From positions 246,201,803-246,265,802 of the forward strand of contig OV884059.1 in assembly GCA_930367215.1 (NCBI GenBank): a stretch of DNA of 64,000 nucleotides, written 5' to 3'. Numbering within the stretch: position 1 is the first letter of the stretch; the number at the start of each line of letters is the position of its first letter. Below the pieces are notes generated by a model. That model made no database searches, was not told the origin of the DNA, and worked only from the letters and a program-made list of their open reading frames with translations. The translations under genes and the position numbers were made by a program. Source of the DNA: Pollenia angustigena (lineage: Eukaryota > Arthropoda > Insecta > Diptera > Polleniidae). This document shows, in pieces, positions 46,370 through 55,752 of the stretch.

Positions 46370-46674
46370 AAATCAAACTTTTAATATATAATCGTGGTTA
46401 TTCCAAAATACGCGTCGAAGAAGTGTACATTTACATGATAACAAAAACAAAACCAAATTGACAAAAATTGTTTTTGTTTATCATACAAAATGTACAGTTT
46501 TTAAAAGGGAAAGAAACGCGTTATAACTCTCGCGTTAACTTTATTTTAGAATTGTATAGATAACAAAAACAATTTTCGTCACTTTGGTTTGGTTTTGTTG
46601 TTGTTTTCATGCAAATGTTCACTTCTTCGACACGTATTTTGAAATAACCACGATTATATATTAAAAGTTTGATT
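46370..46674. mobile_element. MITE, 305 bp, about 65-bp inverted ends
   Basis: The ends AAATCAAACTTTTAATATAT continue as AATCGTGGTTATTYCAAAAT and GTCGAAGAAGTG in both arms. Confidence 0.85.
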
Positions 46675-46679
46675 TTTTT

Positions 46680-47298
46680 ATTCCAGAGGGGGTAAAATTT
46701 TTTCGTAAACTATACTTTTGCAGTGATCAGGGCTGCCAGATACATTTGTGAGGAAATCTTCAATTTCCTGAAAAAAAAAATGAAAAAAATCGTCTTTCAC
46801 GTTTCGAAAAATCGTAAAAAAAAATCAGACAACTTAAAATTTATTTTTTTTTTTAACAATTTTTGTTCGATTTTTATAAAAAAAAACACTCAAACAAAAA
46901 CATAGTTTTTTCATAGCCAGCTAGCATTTTCAATCGTGTAAGAGCTACTGGGAGTCTCATGAAGAGCGTCTTTGATCGTCGATGAACGCATTTTTCAATC
47001 GTAGAAGATTCCTCACACGGGAAAAACTGTTACACGGTGAAATTCTTCCATTGTACATAGATTATCTAACGAGTCATTCATGCCATGAATCGTATGAGAC
47101 TTATAGAGTAGATATTATCTTACAATTCGTAAAATGCTCGCCATATAATTGTTGAAAATATGATTAATACAGAGAGTCGTAAAAGGTTCATTCGACTATG
47201 GTTTAACGAAAGATAAACAAAGAGATGTTTTTGTACTCTGAAAAGAATCATTTAAAATTTTCATAGTTAAAGTTTGGCAATTAGGGTCTATAGTCATA
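46680..47298. other. No gene recognised
   Basis: Several A runs (46769-46830) and no coding or repeat structure that I can support. Confidence 0.35.
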
Positions 47299-47520
47299 TC
47301 AAGAGAGTGCCCCGGTAGGCTAGCTAGAAATTACCTATTCTATCAGCCCCGGGGTTGCGGGTTCGATTCCCGCCAAAAACTCTGGTTTCTTTCCTGCAGA
47401 AAAGCGTAGAGCTTCGCGTGGATAAGCTTAAGGAATTAAAAAAATAGGGCTGCAATAGATTCCCAAAGTGGGGCATTTCGGCTATTACAAAATTAAAAAC
47501 GATCTTAAATTCTTAAGGAG
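47299..47520 (+). repeat. tRNA-derived SINE-like sequence
   Basis: GCGGGTTCGATTCCCGC at 47358-47374 is a perfect T-arm (5-bp stem, TTCGATT loop) and fits the B box of RNA polymerase III. The expected A box upstream is weak (GGTAGGCTAGCTAG), and no cloverleaf can be drawn. The following 140 bp is not tRNA-like, as in a SINE body. Confidence 0.5.
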
Positions 47521-47589
47521 TCTATAAGCGCTATGGTAGTATTAGTAAAAATGTGTTTGTATGTGTGACACTGACGATGATGGATGGGA

Positions 47590-47760
47590 AATCTTACGTG
47601 CATTTGTGCTGCTGTGTGTAACACCCTTTAATTTTGGTCCTAGAACCACATTAATGTAGACCGATCAACTCAGAATCACTTTCTAAGTCGAACTAACAAT
47701 GTCCGTCCGGATGGCTGGCAGGCTGGCTGTTTATGTAACCTTGTGCGCAAAGTACGTTTA
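47590..47760. repeat. Mini-me-like fragment
   Basis: Shares the block GCATTTGTGCTGCTGTGTGT.. to ..TGTGCGCAAAGTAC with the copies at 22 and 43 kb. Confidence 0.6.
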
Positions 47761-47764
47761 TGTG

Positions 47765-47899
47765 TCTGGGCCACATGATGAAAAAAATATCGCCGTCACT
47801 GCATTTGCCATAAAGAAAAACTGCATCTTATCCAAATACACCTGCCACTGACCATTTGCCACTACAAATTGACCCAATTCTCCGTATTTCGACGCCATT
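47765..47899 (-). pseudogene. Retrotransposon gag N-terminal fragment
   Basis: The minus strand starts MASKYGELGQFVVANGQWQV, continues LDKMQFFFMANAV, and stops after SSCGPDT. This resembles the beginning of gypsy-group gag proteins (..F-x-x-x-x-x-x-W-x-x-Y-x-E-x-x-x-x-F-x-x-N-x-I..). It ends where the Mini-me fragment starts. Confidence 0.5.
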
Positions 47900-47997
47900 T
47901 TATTTGTTTGCAAAGCTTGTTGATTTTCTGGAGTTTTCTTCTTACTGAGACCACTGGTTGTTTCTTCTTCTTGATCCTCGCCGCCACTTGAAATATC

Positions 47998-48066
47998 TTG
48001 ATTTAGTTATGTAAATAAGCAACTTTAAATACAACTTAAAGACATTTATTTACATAACTTAATCAA
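47998..48066. repeat. 69-bp palindrome
   Basis: Arms CTTGATTTAGTTATGTAAAT / ATTTACATAACTTAATCAAG with a 20-base loop; possibly a minimal MITE. Confidence 0.6.
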
Positions 48067-48504
48067 GCTATGTCAAGTTTGTATTTCGAATTTTACTATT
48101 TTCAACTTTTCCGGGCATAAAGACCTTGGTTTAGCAAAAACGGATTGACCTTTCGTTAAATTATTGTGCGTTATCATGCCTTATGGGATTTGTAGTTGAA
48201 TTAACTTGAGTGACGTCTTTAAACTCATTTAAAGGTCCTTAAAAGAATCGTTTTGATTAATAAATATCTGACTCTTACACAACTCACCATTCTTGAATAA
48301 TGAACAAATTGTTTGAGCGTTAGTTAAACTACCTACGAGTTTAATATGCCAGCGTAAACAACATATTATTAACATATTATGTTGATCATCAAGTTGTAAA
48401 ACGACTAAAAGGCTGCACCAATAATTGGTTGTGCGAAGTCTGATATTATGAATATCCACTTGAAATCACGAGAAGACCTAAGCTCAGTGCAATTGTTTTT
48501 TCAC

Positions 48505-48769
48505 CAATAATTAGTATTGTGGTTATTTTGTTGAACTATTTATGGTTTTTAATCCAAATTTTTTAATATTTTTAATTAGGCTTAAGTTCATGAAATTTAA
48601 TTTTTATTAAATTATTTTTATGAAGAAAGGAATTTTACAACATGAAAATTAATTAAAATTGTTATTGACAATCTTTCATTCTTGACGTGGCTCGGGCTCG
48701 AACCCTGGCCGGCAGGTTACCATGACATGTTTCGATCGCAACCCCTCGATCTCCTCAGATAGATTTGCC
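48505..48769 (-). repeat. tRNA-like SINE-type repeat, copy 2
   Basis: 265 bp, nearly identical to 49068-49332. The minus strand carries an A-box-like GATCGAGTGG and a B-box GGTTCGAGCCC about 45 bp apart, then AT-rich body sequence. It has no complete tRNA fold. Confidence 0.65.
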
Positions 48770-49067
48770 GTCTTACACTCGCAGCCATCGACGACTGCTG
48801 ACGTCACTAGTCAAACATCAATCCTTAAACCAAATTGTATTTTAACACTTGGTAGATCGAAATTTGCTTTCCTGAATGATTATCCATCTTAATTGATTTT
48901 ACATGTTTTTTCCTTTACTTCTGTTTTTTCGTACTTTCGTCAAGAATTTTTCTTGAAGTCCAAGTACATTTTTTTGTTTTTTCACTTTGTCTTTCTCTTT
49001 TCTGTTGACCTTTTTCAGCACAACTTGAAGGACAAATGTACACATAGAGCTCGTGCCTTAGCTTTAA
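48770..49067. other. Spacer between two repeat copies
   Basis: No gene or repeat recognised in this roughly 300-bp spacer. Confidence 0.4.
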
Positions 49068-49332
49068 CAATAATTAGTATTGTGGTTATTTTGTTGAACT
49101 ATTTATGGTTTTTAATCCAAATTTTTAATATTTTTTAATTAGGCTTAAGTTCATGAAATTTAATTTTTATTAAATTATTTTTGTGAAGAAAGGAATTTTA
49201 CAACATGAAAATTAATTAAAATTGTTATTGATAATCTTTCATTCTTGACGTGGCTCGGGCTCGAACCCTGGCCGGCAGGTTACCATGACATGTTTCGATC
49301 GCAACCACTCGATCTCCTCAGATGGATTTGCC
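49068..49332 (-). repeat. tRNA-like SINE-type repeat, copy 3
   Basis: Same 265-bp unit as 48505-48769, 563 bp away in the same orientation, both bounded by CAATAATTAG and GATTTGCC. Confidence 0.65.
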
Positions 49333-49429
49333 AATTTAATTGGGGCATGGTTAGCAGCTTAAATGCGAATTTTGTTGTTGAAATTTTTGTTGTGTGGGCA
49401 CCAAAGTCAATTAGGAATTTGTGTAATTT

Positions 49430-49696
49430 TTAATCAGACGACAATAATTTGTTACGTGTCTGTCGGTTCCCTTTACGTTTTTTGCGTTTCTGCAGTGAAA
49501 ACTCAGCCCCCTCTTTAACAAGTAAGCTGATCTTCTGTTCTAGTGTTGATTGCGCTGAATATACGTTTTGTGGCACAGAAACTGCATTTAATTATGGTGA
49601 ATCGCTTACCTAAAATATTTTGTCAGCGAGTATAGCTAATTTGTCAAGCGGATTAAAACTTAATGAAATTACGGTATGCACATTTGGTGGCAGCAG
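49430..49696 (-). pseudogene. Gypsy-group gag fragment
   Basis: The minus strand reads LLPPNVHTVISLSFNPLDKL then AILADKIF, a stop, and later LEQKISLLVKEGAEFSLQKR followed by a basic RKKRKGNRQTR tail. The LPxxV..L-x-x-L-A-x-x-A-D-x-I pattern is typical of the gag C-terminal half of gypsy-type elements. No zinc knuckle or pol follows. Stop at 49430. Confidence 0.6.
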
Positions 49697-49699
49697 TAG

Positions 49700-50216
49700 T
49701 AGGGAATTTTTCTTTTGAAGGGATTTTTTTGGAAAAATTCAAGCATAGTGAAAAAAGGACAGATTTTTTATTTTAAAGCAAATGAAGGAAATTTTCAAAA
49801 TATTTTTTCATTTTCAATTTATTTTCTAAAAATACGCCAATATTTTTCTCATTTTCATTTTAAAATTAAAAATTTTCAAATAACATAGTATTTAAGTACA
49901 AATGTAGTATTTTTTAACAGAAACCCTGTACTATGGGTCCTAACTAGTGCTGGTAAATATCGATATTATTATTATTTAAAATACACAGTTGCTTACCGCA
50001 AGTTTTTACTATCTATTAATTCGCGCTAAATAACACTAATGTTTACAAACAACAACAAGGATTGCTTAGCTGTACTTTTTTTTACTTATTATAGGCCTTT
50101 ATGTGGAAATCTCAAATGATTTTGTAATGTTGTAAAAAAAATGCAATTGCAGTTGTAATTGCTTTTAAGAAGCACAGTTTTTCAAAAACTGTCATCTAAA
50201 ATACCGTGCGTACTTA
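49700..50216. other. No gene recognised
   Basis: AT-rich; no supported feature. Confidence 0.35.
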
Positions 50217-50481
50217 GTGCTGGTTCACACAGGTCAAGTTTACTTGAACAGTTTTATTTAAATTTTCCTTTGAACTTGCGTTCACGTTCATGCACAAAAT
50301 TAATTTTTGTTTTATTTTCCTTCAACTTTGTAGCTATTTGTTATATTACAGATGAAAAAAGAAAAGAAAAATACAAAACTGACTGGTACGGTCAAGTATG
50401 TACCCCTTTCCATTTTCTTTACCCCTCTCTCCTAAAAGCTCAAGACTTGAAGAGTCAAACTTGACCTGTGTGAACCAGCAC
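50217..50481. mobile_element. MITE, 265 bp, TA duplication
   Basis: Inverted ends GTGCTGGTTCACACAGGTCA (continuing AG), with TA on both sides (50215-50216, 50482-50483). A related smaller copy lies 75 bp away. Confidence 0.85.
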
Positions 50482-50555
50482 TAACATACTTACGTCTCAT
50501 ACGTTCAATAAAGTGATAAAAACAAAGAACTACAGAATGATAAAAACTAGTTAAA

Positions 50556-50666
50556 GTGCCGGTTCACACACGTCAAGTCAAGGGAAAATAGTATGCCATT
50601 TCTTGTGCCCTCTCTCCTAAAAACTCAAGACTTGACGAGTCAAACTTGACGTGTGTGAACCGGCAC
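50556..50666. mobile_element. MITE, 111 bp, relative of 50217-50481
   Basis: Ends GTGCCGGTTCACACACGTCA and the internal CCCTCTCTCCTAAAAACTCA are shared with the neighbour after divergence; it looks like an internally deleted relative. Confidence 0.8.
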
Positions 50667-50804
50667 AAAGTTTTCCTATTCAAGTACAAGCATTCAGTCA
50701 ATAGTAATATCGATAAATATTGATAGTAGAAAATATCGTTAGTGTCCCAGCACTAGACCTAACACCCTGACAATCTTCAACAATTGCCAAAACCAACCCC
50801 TATC

Positions 50805-51349
50805 CAATGCGAATTCAACTACAGGTGGTGTCGGAACTACAACAATCCAAAAACAACAGAAACAACTTAAGGTATTTTGCATTGCATTGTTAAGGCTAGA
50901 TTACACTATTATACTTTGTATTAATACATGTCAAAAACTCAAGTAATATGACAAAGTGTGATAGTGTGAATGCAATGTGTCACGAAAATGACAAGTATTA
51001 AGAAAAAAGTTTGGCATCCCATACGACTTCATCGTTTTTAGAAAAAATGTCTAAACAATAATACTTTTCATTAGATCAGGGTTGCATCTTATTTCATGTG
51101 TGAGTGTTTATACTTTGTGTGATGGTGTGAACACAAACTGTCATTTTACATTAGATTTTTTGACAGTCGCAACAAAACCCATTAGATTTCTATCTCACAA
51201 AGTATTATGGATTACGTAAGACTTGTGAGAAAGTGTTATCTAGGCTTTAGTGCTTATAGCTCGAAATGTCAACCATTCTTAGCAAAAAAATTGCCGGAAC
51301 TGTCAAAATCAGATGCCGTTTCGACACCACCTGTAGTTAATTCGCCTTG
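50805..51349. mobile_element. MITE of the CAAGGCGAATT family, 545 bp
   Basis: Ends CAATGCGAATTCAACTACAG and CAAGGCGAATTAACTACAGG (right, reverse complement), continuing GTGGTGTCG. Flanks CCCCTATC / GGCCTATC agree at 6 of 8 positions, suggesting an aged 8-bp duplication. It contains the unoccupied copy (50893-50975) of the site used by the 27796-35959 element. Confidence 0.65.
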
Positions 51350-51382
51350 GGCCTATCCAAAATGTCTGCATACTTATCAGAC

Positions 51383-51700
51383 CAAGGCGAATTTAAAAAG
51401 TTAAACTCAACTCGTCAGCCGTTCATCAGCTGTCTCGACGGCGAATTAAAAAAAATAGGGAAACGTCAAAATATAATTTTGTTTATGTTTTGCGCCAAAA
51501 TAACCGAAAAAATTTCTTAGAAAAACTGCGAATAACTAAAGTGAATTTAATAATTTATTTTATAACCCAAACAAAATTTTTATTTTGTTTTTGAATCAAT
51601 TTTTGCCTTGTCAGCATTTTTGACAGCCGCCTATTAAATTGCAAAAAAAAATACATGGGCATTTTTGTAGTTTAAGAGTTGCACTTACCGAAAAAAGTTC
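51383..51700. repeat. CAAGGCGAATT-family relative
   Basis: Begins CAAGGCGAATTT and shares CTCAACTCGTCAGCCGTTC, CAGCTGT, GGCGAAT and GAAACGTCAAAATAT with 53496-53709. The right end is unclear. Confidence 0.5.
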
Positions 51701-51704
51701 ATTA

Positions 51705-52170
51705 CATAATTTTTGTACTTTCTTCGATTTTAAAATTTTTTTAATTTTAAATTAAAAAAAATTAAATAAATTAAATAAAAATTGTCTAAAAATTCATTTA
51801 TTTCATCACGTTCAGCGGCACGCTTTGATTTTTGTTTAAAGTACTTTTTGACGTAAACGGTGATAAAATTTCCGTTTTTGTTTTTTTCCTGCAAATAATA
51901 GGACCAGTCCAAACACGCGTGTAAAGAGTAGTCCACAAGGGACCAGGACTAGTCCAAAAGTAACCAAACGTATGGAAAAAACCTGCTCTATTTAACATTA
52001 CGATGTCCTAGGAGAGGACCATATAACCCACCTTTGGACCACTAAGGAGTAGTTTTAAAACTATTCCATGGTATACACAAGAGGATTAGTTTTAAAGTCG
52101 TTTAAAAACGAAAGCACGTCGTTAAAAAACGAATTAAATTCGCCTTGCCTTGTTATGTATGTAAATCAAA
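51705..52170. other. No gene; GGACYA-rich stretch
   Basis: 51895-52060 contains several GGACCA/TAGTCC pairs, possibly a decayed element end. Nothing else supported. Confidence 0.35.
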
Positions 52171-52175
52171 TCTGC

Positions 52176-52400
52176 CAAGGTATATTTACACAAGGTAAAC
52201 TCGTTGGCCCATATGTTTGTCAGCTGATTACCCCTTGTTGGAACCCAAACGTCAAATTTCGTGTATATGAGCCAAATGTTGTGCATGTGTGCGTTAAATT
52301 GTTTTTGTTTTATATAAAGACAATTTTGACAACTCGGTTCCTTTTATAGAGCAGCATGTCTACATTCCCAAATGAGTCTTCCTTGTGTAAATATACCTTG
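52176..52400. mobile_element. MITE, 225 bp, perfect 8-bp TSD
   Basis: AAATCTGC at 52168-52175 and 52401-52408 flanks 20-bp perfect inverted ends CAAGGTATATTTACACAAGG. The 8-bp duplication fits hAT- or P-type mobilisation. Confidence 0.92.
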
Positions 52401-52585
52401 AAATCTGCAAACAGCGATTTCTTCTGCGTTGCCAGACTACCCTTTTAACTAAATCATACATAAGTTTATTCGGATAAACTGTTTTATTTATTTTAAAATA
52501 TAAACAAACACGAAATTGAAATTAAAAAAGGCTAGGAAAAGCTAAATGCATCGTTGAAAAAAGCTGAAAAAAAGCTTAAAGCTAA

Positions 52586-52814
52586 AGCTTCGTACAGACG
52601 ATGGTCAGAACTTACAATAATGTAAGCAGGTGTTGCCAACAGCAAAATTTTTCTGACAATGGTCCATTGTCAGATGCATTAATTTTGCACATCTGCAAAT
52701 ACAAATGAGCTTACAATGTTTACACAGTTGTAAGACATTTTAGCCAATTTTAATGCAATTTAAGCAACGCTGCTTACCAATATTGTAAGATCTGACCATC
52801 GTCTGTACGAAGCT
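52586..52814. mobile_element. Harbinger-like MITE, TAA duplication
   Basis: Ends AGCTTCGTACAGACGATGGT continue as CAGA in both arms. TAA is present at 52583-52585 and 52815-52817. Confidence 0.85.
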
Positions 52815-52879
52815 TAACTGAAATATCTCAAGCTAAAAAGGAAAATATAAAGCTAAATTTAGCTCGAAAAAAGCTAATA

Positions 52880-53495
52880 TGGTCACACTGATTGTAAACC
52901 TCGCAGACAAAACAGAAGAAATTGTTTTTGAACAGATTCGATACGGTTACTATGTACGTTGTATTGCGGGTCCCAAATTACGGATTTGCAGGGTTGTTTT
53001 GTTTCCGTAACGATGCCACCTGCTTATTCCACCATGAATGCAAGAGCAAGAAATCGTCACCTGGCGTAGTGCTGCCACCTGTTTACTTCACCATGCTTTC
53101 ATGTGTAAACCCCAGACAATATATAATAAGGGGCTACGCATATTCGAGTTCTCATTTTCGAACTATTATCTTATTTTTGCTATTTGCATTCGCACTCACA
53201 AAAAAATTATTCAAAATAAGTGTTCTTAAAAAATATTAAGCTCTTTAAAAAGGACAAAAGATGAGGAAGTGAAAAATCAAATACGAAGTTTGACCATGTT
53301 TTATCTCTAGATAAAATCTAACAAAAATAAAAAATTTAATTCGATGGTCTTTGGGCAAATTTGCTATTTGCAGTGCATATTATGATTGATCGTGACCATA
53401 CTACTTTTATTTTTTGTGCAAATGTGTTATTTTTCTAAAAATTTATTCTGGCAGCACAAAAAACTTCTGGCAGCACTGTTAAAAATCTGCATTTG
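52880..53495. other. No gene; short local duplication
   Basis: GCCACCTG-YTTAYTYCACCATG occurs at about 53014 and 53071. Otherwise nothing supported. Confidence 0.35.
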
Positions 53496-53709
53496 CAAGG
53501 CGAATTAACTCCAGGTAAGCTCAACTCGTCAGCCGTTCGTCAGCTGTATCCACGGCGAATAAAAAAAATGGTGAAACGTCAAAATATTGTTTTGTTTCTA
53601 TACTGAAATTTGACAACAAGTCAGAAAATTGCAAAAACAAAATACATGGAGTTTATTCGCCTTGTTTTGTAGTTGTAGAGTTGCACTTACCTGTTATAAA
53701 TTCGCCTTG
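53496..53709. mobile_element. MITE of the CAAGGCGAATT family, 214 bp
   Basis: Ends CAAGGCGAATT..AGGTAAGCTCAACTC (left) and CAAGGCGAATT..AGGTAAGTGCAACTC (right, reverse complement). No clear target duplication. Confidence 0.65.
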
Positions 53710-54009
53710 CATAATTGGGTAGAGAAATGTCAAAAGTTGCTTACATATTTTTCTAATTATGTAGAGAAATGTCAGAAGATGTTTATGTTTACCTGTTTTT
53801 TATACATGTGCTGTAGACAGTGTTGCCAGTGAGTTTTTGGAAAAAATACCTACACATGCTAAAAAAATCCGATTTTTCCCTACACGTTGAAAAAATTCCC
53901 CTACATAAATCCCTACGCCTTATTACAATTAAAGTTGAAGAAAAAACACTAGTTTCAAAAAATAAATTTTATTCGAATATGTACAATATTAAAGCTTTGA
54001 TATAAAATT

Positions 54010-54165
54010 AGTACAAAACTAAAAAAAACAAGTAAGAGTGCTATATTCGGCTGTGCCGAATCTTATATACCCTTCACCATGGTGCAATAAGAACAAAAAA
54101 TTATGTGAGCAACATTTTTAAGATATGAACAATTATATTTTGTGGCACGCCCACTTATCCAAACC
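54010..54165. repeat. Mini-me-type terminus
   Basis: ACAAGTAAGAGTGCTATATTCGGCTGTGCC followed by ATATACCCTTCACCATGGTG (both quoted in part) is the typical 5' end of fly Mini-me repeats; the GGGCGTGCCAC block lies at its end. Confidence 0.55.
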
Positions 54166-54169
54166 CTGA

Positions 54170-54865
54170 CTAGCAAGCATATACTGCCGACTTCCAAGGC
54201 GCATGATTGTCTTCATTTGTTAGGTAACGTGTTAGGTTTAAAGGTACCGGCCATGTTTTGATAACCGCACGGTTTGAAATCGTAAATGGTGTTCTGAAAC
54301 TCGTGCGTTCTGCTAACGATCTGCTATTGTTAATTCTAGCTCCCTTGAGCATACTTCTACGATTCAAAGCCGCCAAACCTTTTGCGATTGCGATTAACAG
54401 ATCACCTTTGATATACGGGAATGTTCTGACAATCGAAAAACGCTTAACATTTGCAATTTTGGCTTTTAATCGCATAATAGGACTTCTGTAAATTGCAATC
54501 GCAAAAAGTTTTGCGACTTCAAATTGCAAAAGTATGCTCAAGGGAACTTGAGTATTTTGAAGAAAACTATTATAAGACAGATCGCAAGCAACAAACTTAA
54601 GAACACCGTATCATAAATCTGGCGTTAGCGATTGTCAGTAATCTCATCTGGGCAAATTTATGGAATCATCTACTAATTGTGCTCTATTAGATTATTAACA
54701 TTTTTTGAGATTCATCAAATCGTTTGTTACGGTTTGCCAAATTTGCAAATCATATTTGATGCGATAGTGACCGCTTGGCTGGATATTGAATAGATACCAA
54801 TCAACTGTTGTCAAATTGCGACTTTCAATTCCGTACATTTTTGAACTAGGTGTCCAAGTCAAAAG
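54170..54865 (-). pseudogene. M1-family aminopeptidase fragment (host gene remnant)
   Basis: 54655-54865 on the minus strand reads TWTPSSKMYGIESRNLTTVD then WYLFNIQPSGHYRIKYD and, after a frameshift, NRAQLVDDSINLPR. This is the conserved junction of aminopeptidase N-like enzymes (W-x-x-F-N-x-x-x-x-G-x-Y-R-x-x-Y-D..NRAQ-x-(V/L)-DD). 54174-54245 encodes PLNLTRYLTNEDNHAPWKSA, the next conserved block (L-x-L-x-x-Y-L-x-x-E..PW-x-(S/A)-A). About 400 bp with imperfect inverted repeats separates the two, and stops follow. It belongs to the C-terminal ERAP1_C-like domain; the zinc-binding catalytic domain is not in the window. Confidence 0.7.
54337..54555. mobile_element. Inverted-repeat element inside the aminopeptidase remnant
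   Basis: Arms CCCTTGAGCATACTTYT.. and ..TTTTGCGATTGCRATT mirror each other over about 65 bp (54343-54410 against 54485-54550). Together with outer GCCA..ATGATA-type similarities (54250 and 54632), the whole 54250-54632 stretch may be one MITE. Confidence 0.55.
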
Positions 54866-55092
54866 TCGTGTGTTTTTATTTTAAATCCAAATTCTTCTAC
54901 TTTTTTATCAAAGATTTCTTTGGGAGTGAAAAAATCAATTAACTGAAATTTATTCTTGATGGGATAAGGTATTCCTATGCGCATTTTAGTGGTTGCTAAG
55001 GCCAATTTTTCTTTGTTGCTTACATTTTTCAAAGTTTCGTAAACTAAAATCTGTGGTTCCAATGGAATGGCATCTGCATTAGGATATTTTGT
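54866..55092 (-). other. LTR scrap and short open frame
   Basis: 54945-55003 matches the middle of the solo-LTR-like repeat (GATGGGATAAGGTATTCCTA). The minus-strand frame through it (91 codons to 55134) contains FFTPKEIFDKKVEEFGFKIK, which weakly resembles a later block of M1 aminopeptidases, but it lies on the wrong side of the other blocks, so it is either rearranged or coincidence. Confidence 0.3.
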
Positions 55093-55370
55093 ACGGTTTT
55101 GATAAAGATAATTGTACGGAATTAATTTTTTCACAAAAAACCTCTTCTAAGATTTTATCGTTAACTTGATGGGTAAAAATTTGTTAAACTTTAAATACTG
55201 GGAAAATGACAAACAACAACAATATTTCTTACAAATATATTCCGATTTCAGGGGGAAAAAATACGTAATATTCAAAGTCTTATAACTTTTTACCCATTAA
55301 GTTAACAAAAATATCATGTAAGTTTTTTTGTGGAAAATATAATTTCGTACAATAATATTTCCATCTGAAC
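55093..55370. mobile_element. Inverted-repeat element, about 80-bp arms
   Basis: TTTTTACCCATYAAGTTAAC, TTTTTTGTG-rAAAA and CGTACAATWAT recur in mirrored order around a 75-bp loop. Confidence 0.65.
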
Positions 55371-55464
55371 TGTAAAAAAATGTTGTTAGTAGAGAAAACA
55401 ATTTTTCAAAATATGAAGCTGATCTTGTGCGAGAGCATTCTTATGCCTATTGGCTTCCTTATAT

Positions 55465-55749
55465 TTACTTTGCTGCTACAAATATTCCATCATGATAGCT
55501 ATGTACGGTTGGAAAAACTTTTGCTTCATTTCCATTTCCGTCGACATTCGAAAACACCCAATCAATATGTGTACCTTGCTTTGTAGTTCCTTCAGTTTTT
55601 TCTATGAGGGGGAAAAAACCTTTTTCAATCAAAAATGTTTCAACATCACTTTCCTCAGTATTTCGACAAATGTTGAAATCTCCAACTATGTAAACTTTTG
55701 CGGTATTTCCTCCAAGACGAGTCCATAATTGATCGATTGCCTGTTGTAA
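55465..55749 (-). pseudogene. Endonuclease/exonuclease/phosphatase-fold C-terminal fragment
   Basis: A 94-codon frame without an ATG, open from 55749 to the stop at 55465, reads AKVYIVGDFNICRNTEESDV, later GTTKQGTHIDWVFSNVDGNG, and closes VHSYHDGIFVAAK. The GDFN, T-x-x-x-G-T-x-IDW-x-F-x-N and S-x-H-D motifs are the last three active-site blocks of EEP-fold nucleases. Its motifs differ from the LINE endonucleases in this window (STSLIDFF), so it is not from them. EEP domains of this kind occur in Helentron-type elements and in some host proteins; I cannot decide. It is cut off by the tandem array that starts at 55753. Confidence 0.6.
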
Positions 55750-55752
55750 AGT

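Noticed and set aside
53817..53832. CAGTGTTGCCAGTGAG as the left end of another hAT element
   Set aside because: No matching right end or duplication could be found downstream.
54170..54541. A single 123-codon protein on the minus strand
   Set aside because: Only the last part (PLNLTRYL..) is aminopeptidase-like; the first two thirds translate an inverted-repeat element, and the opposite strand gives a mirror-like frame.
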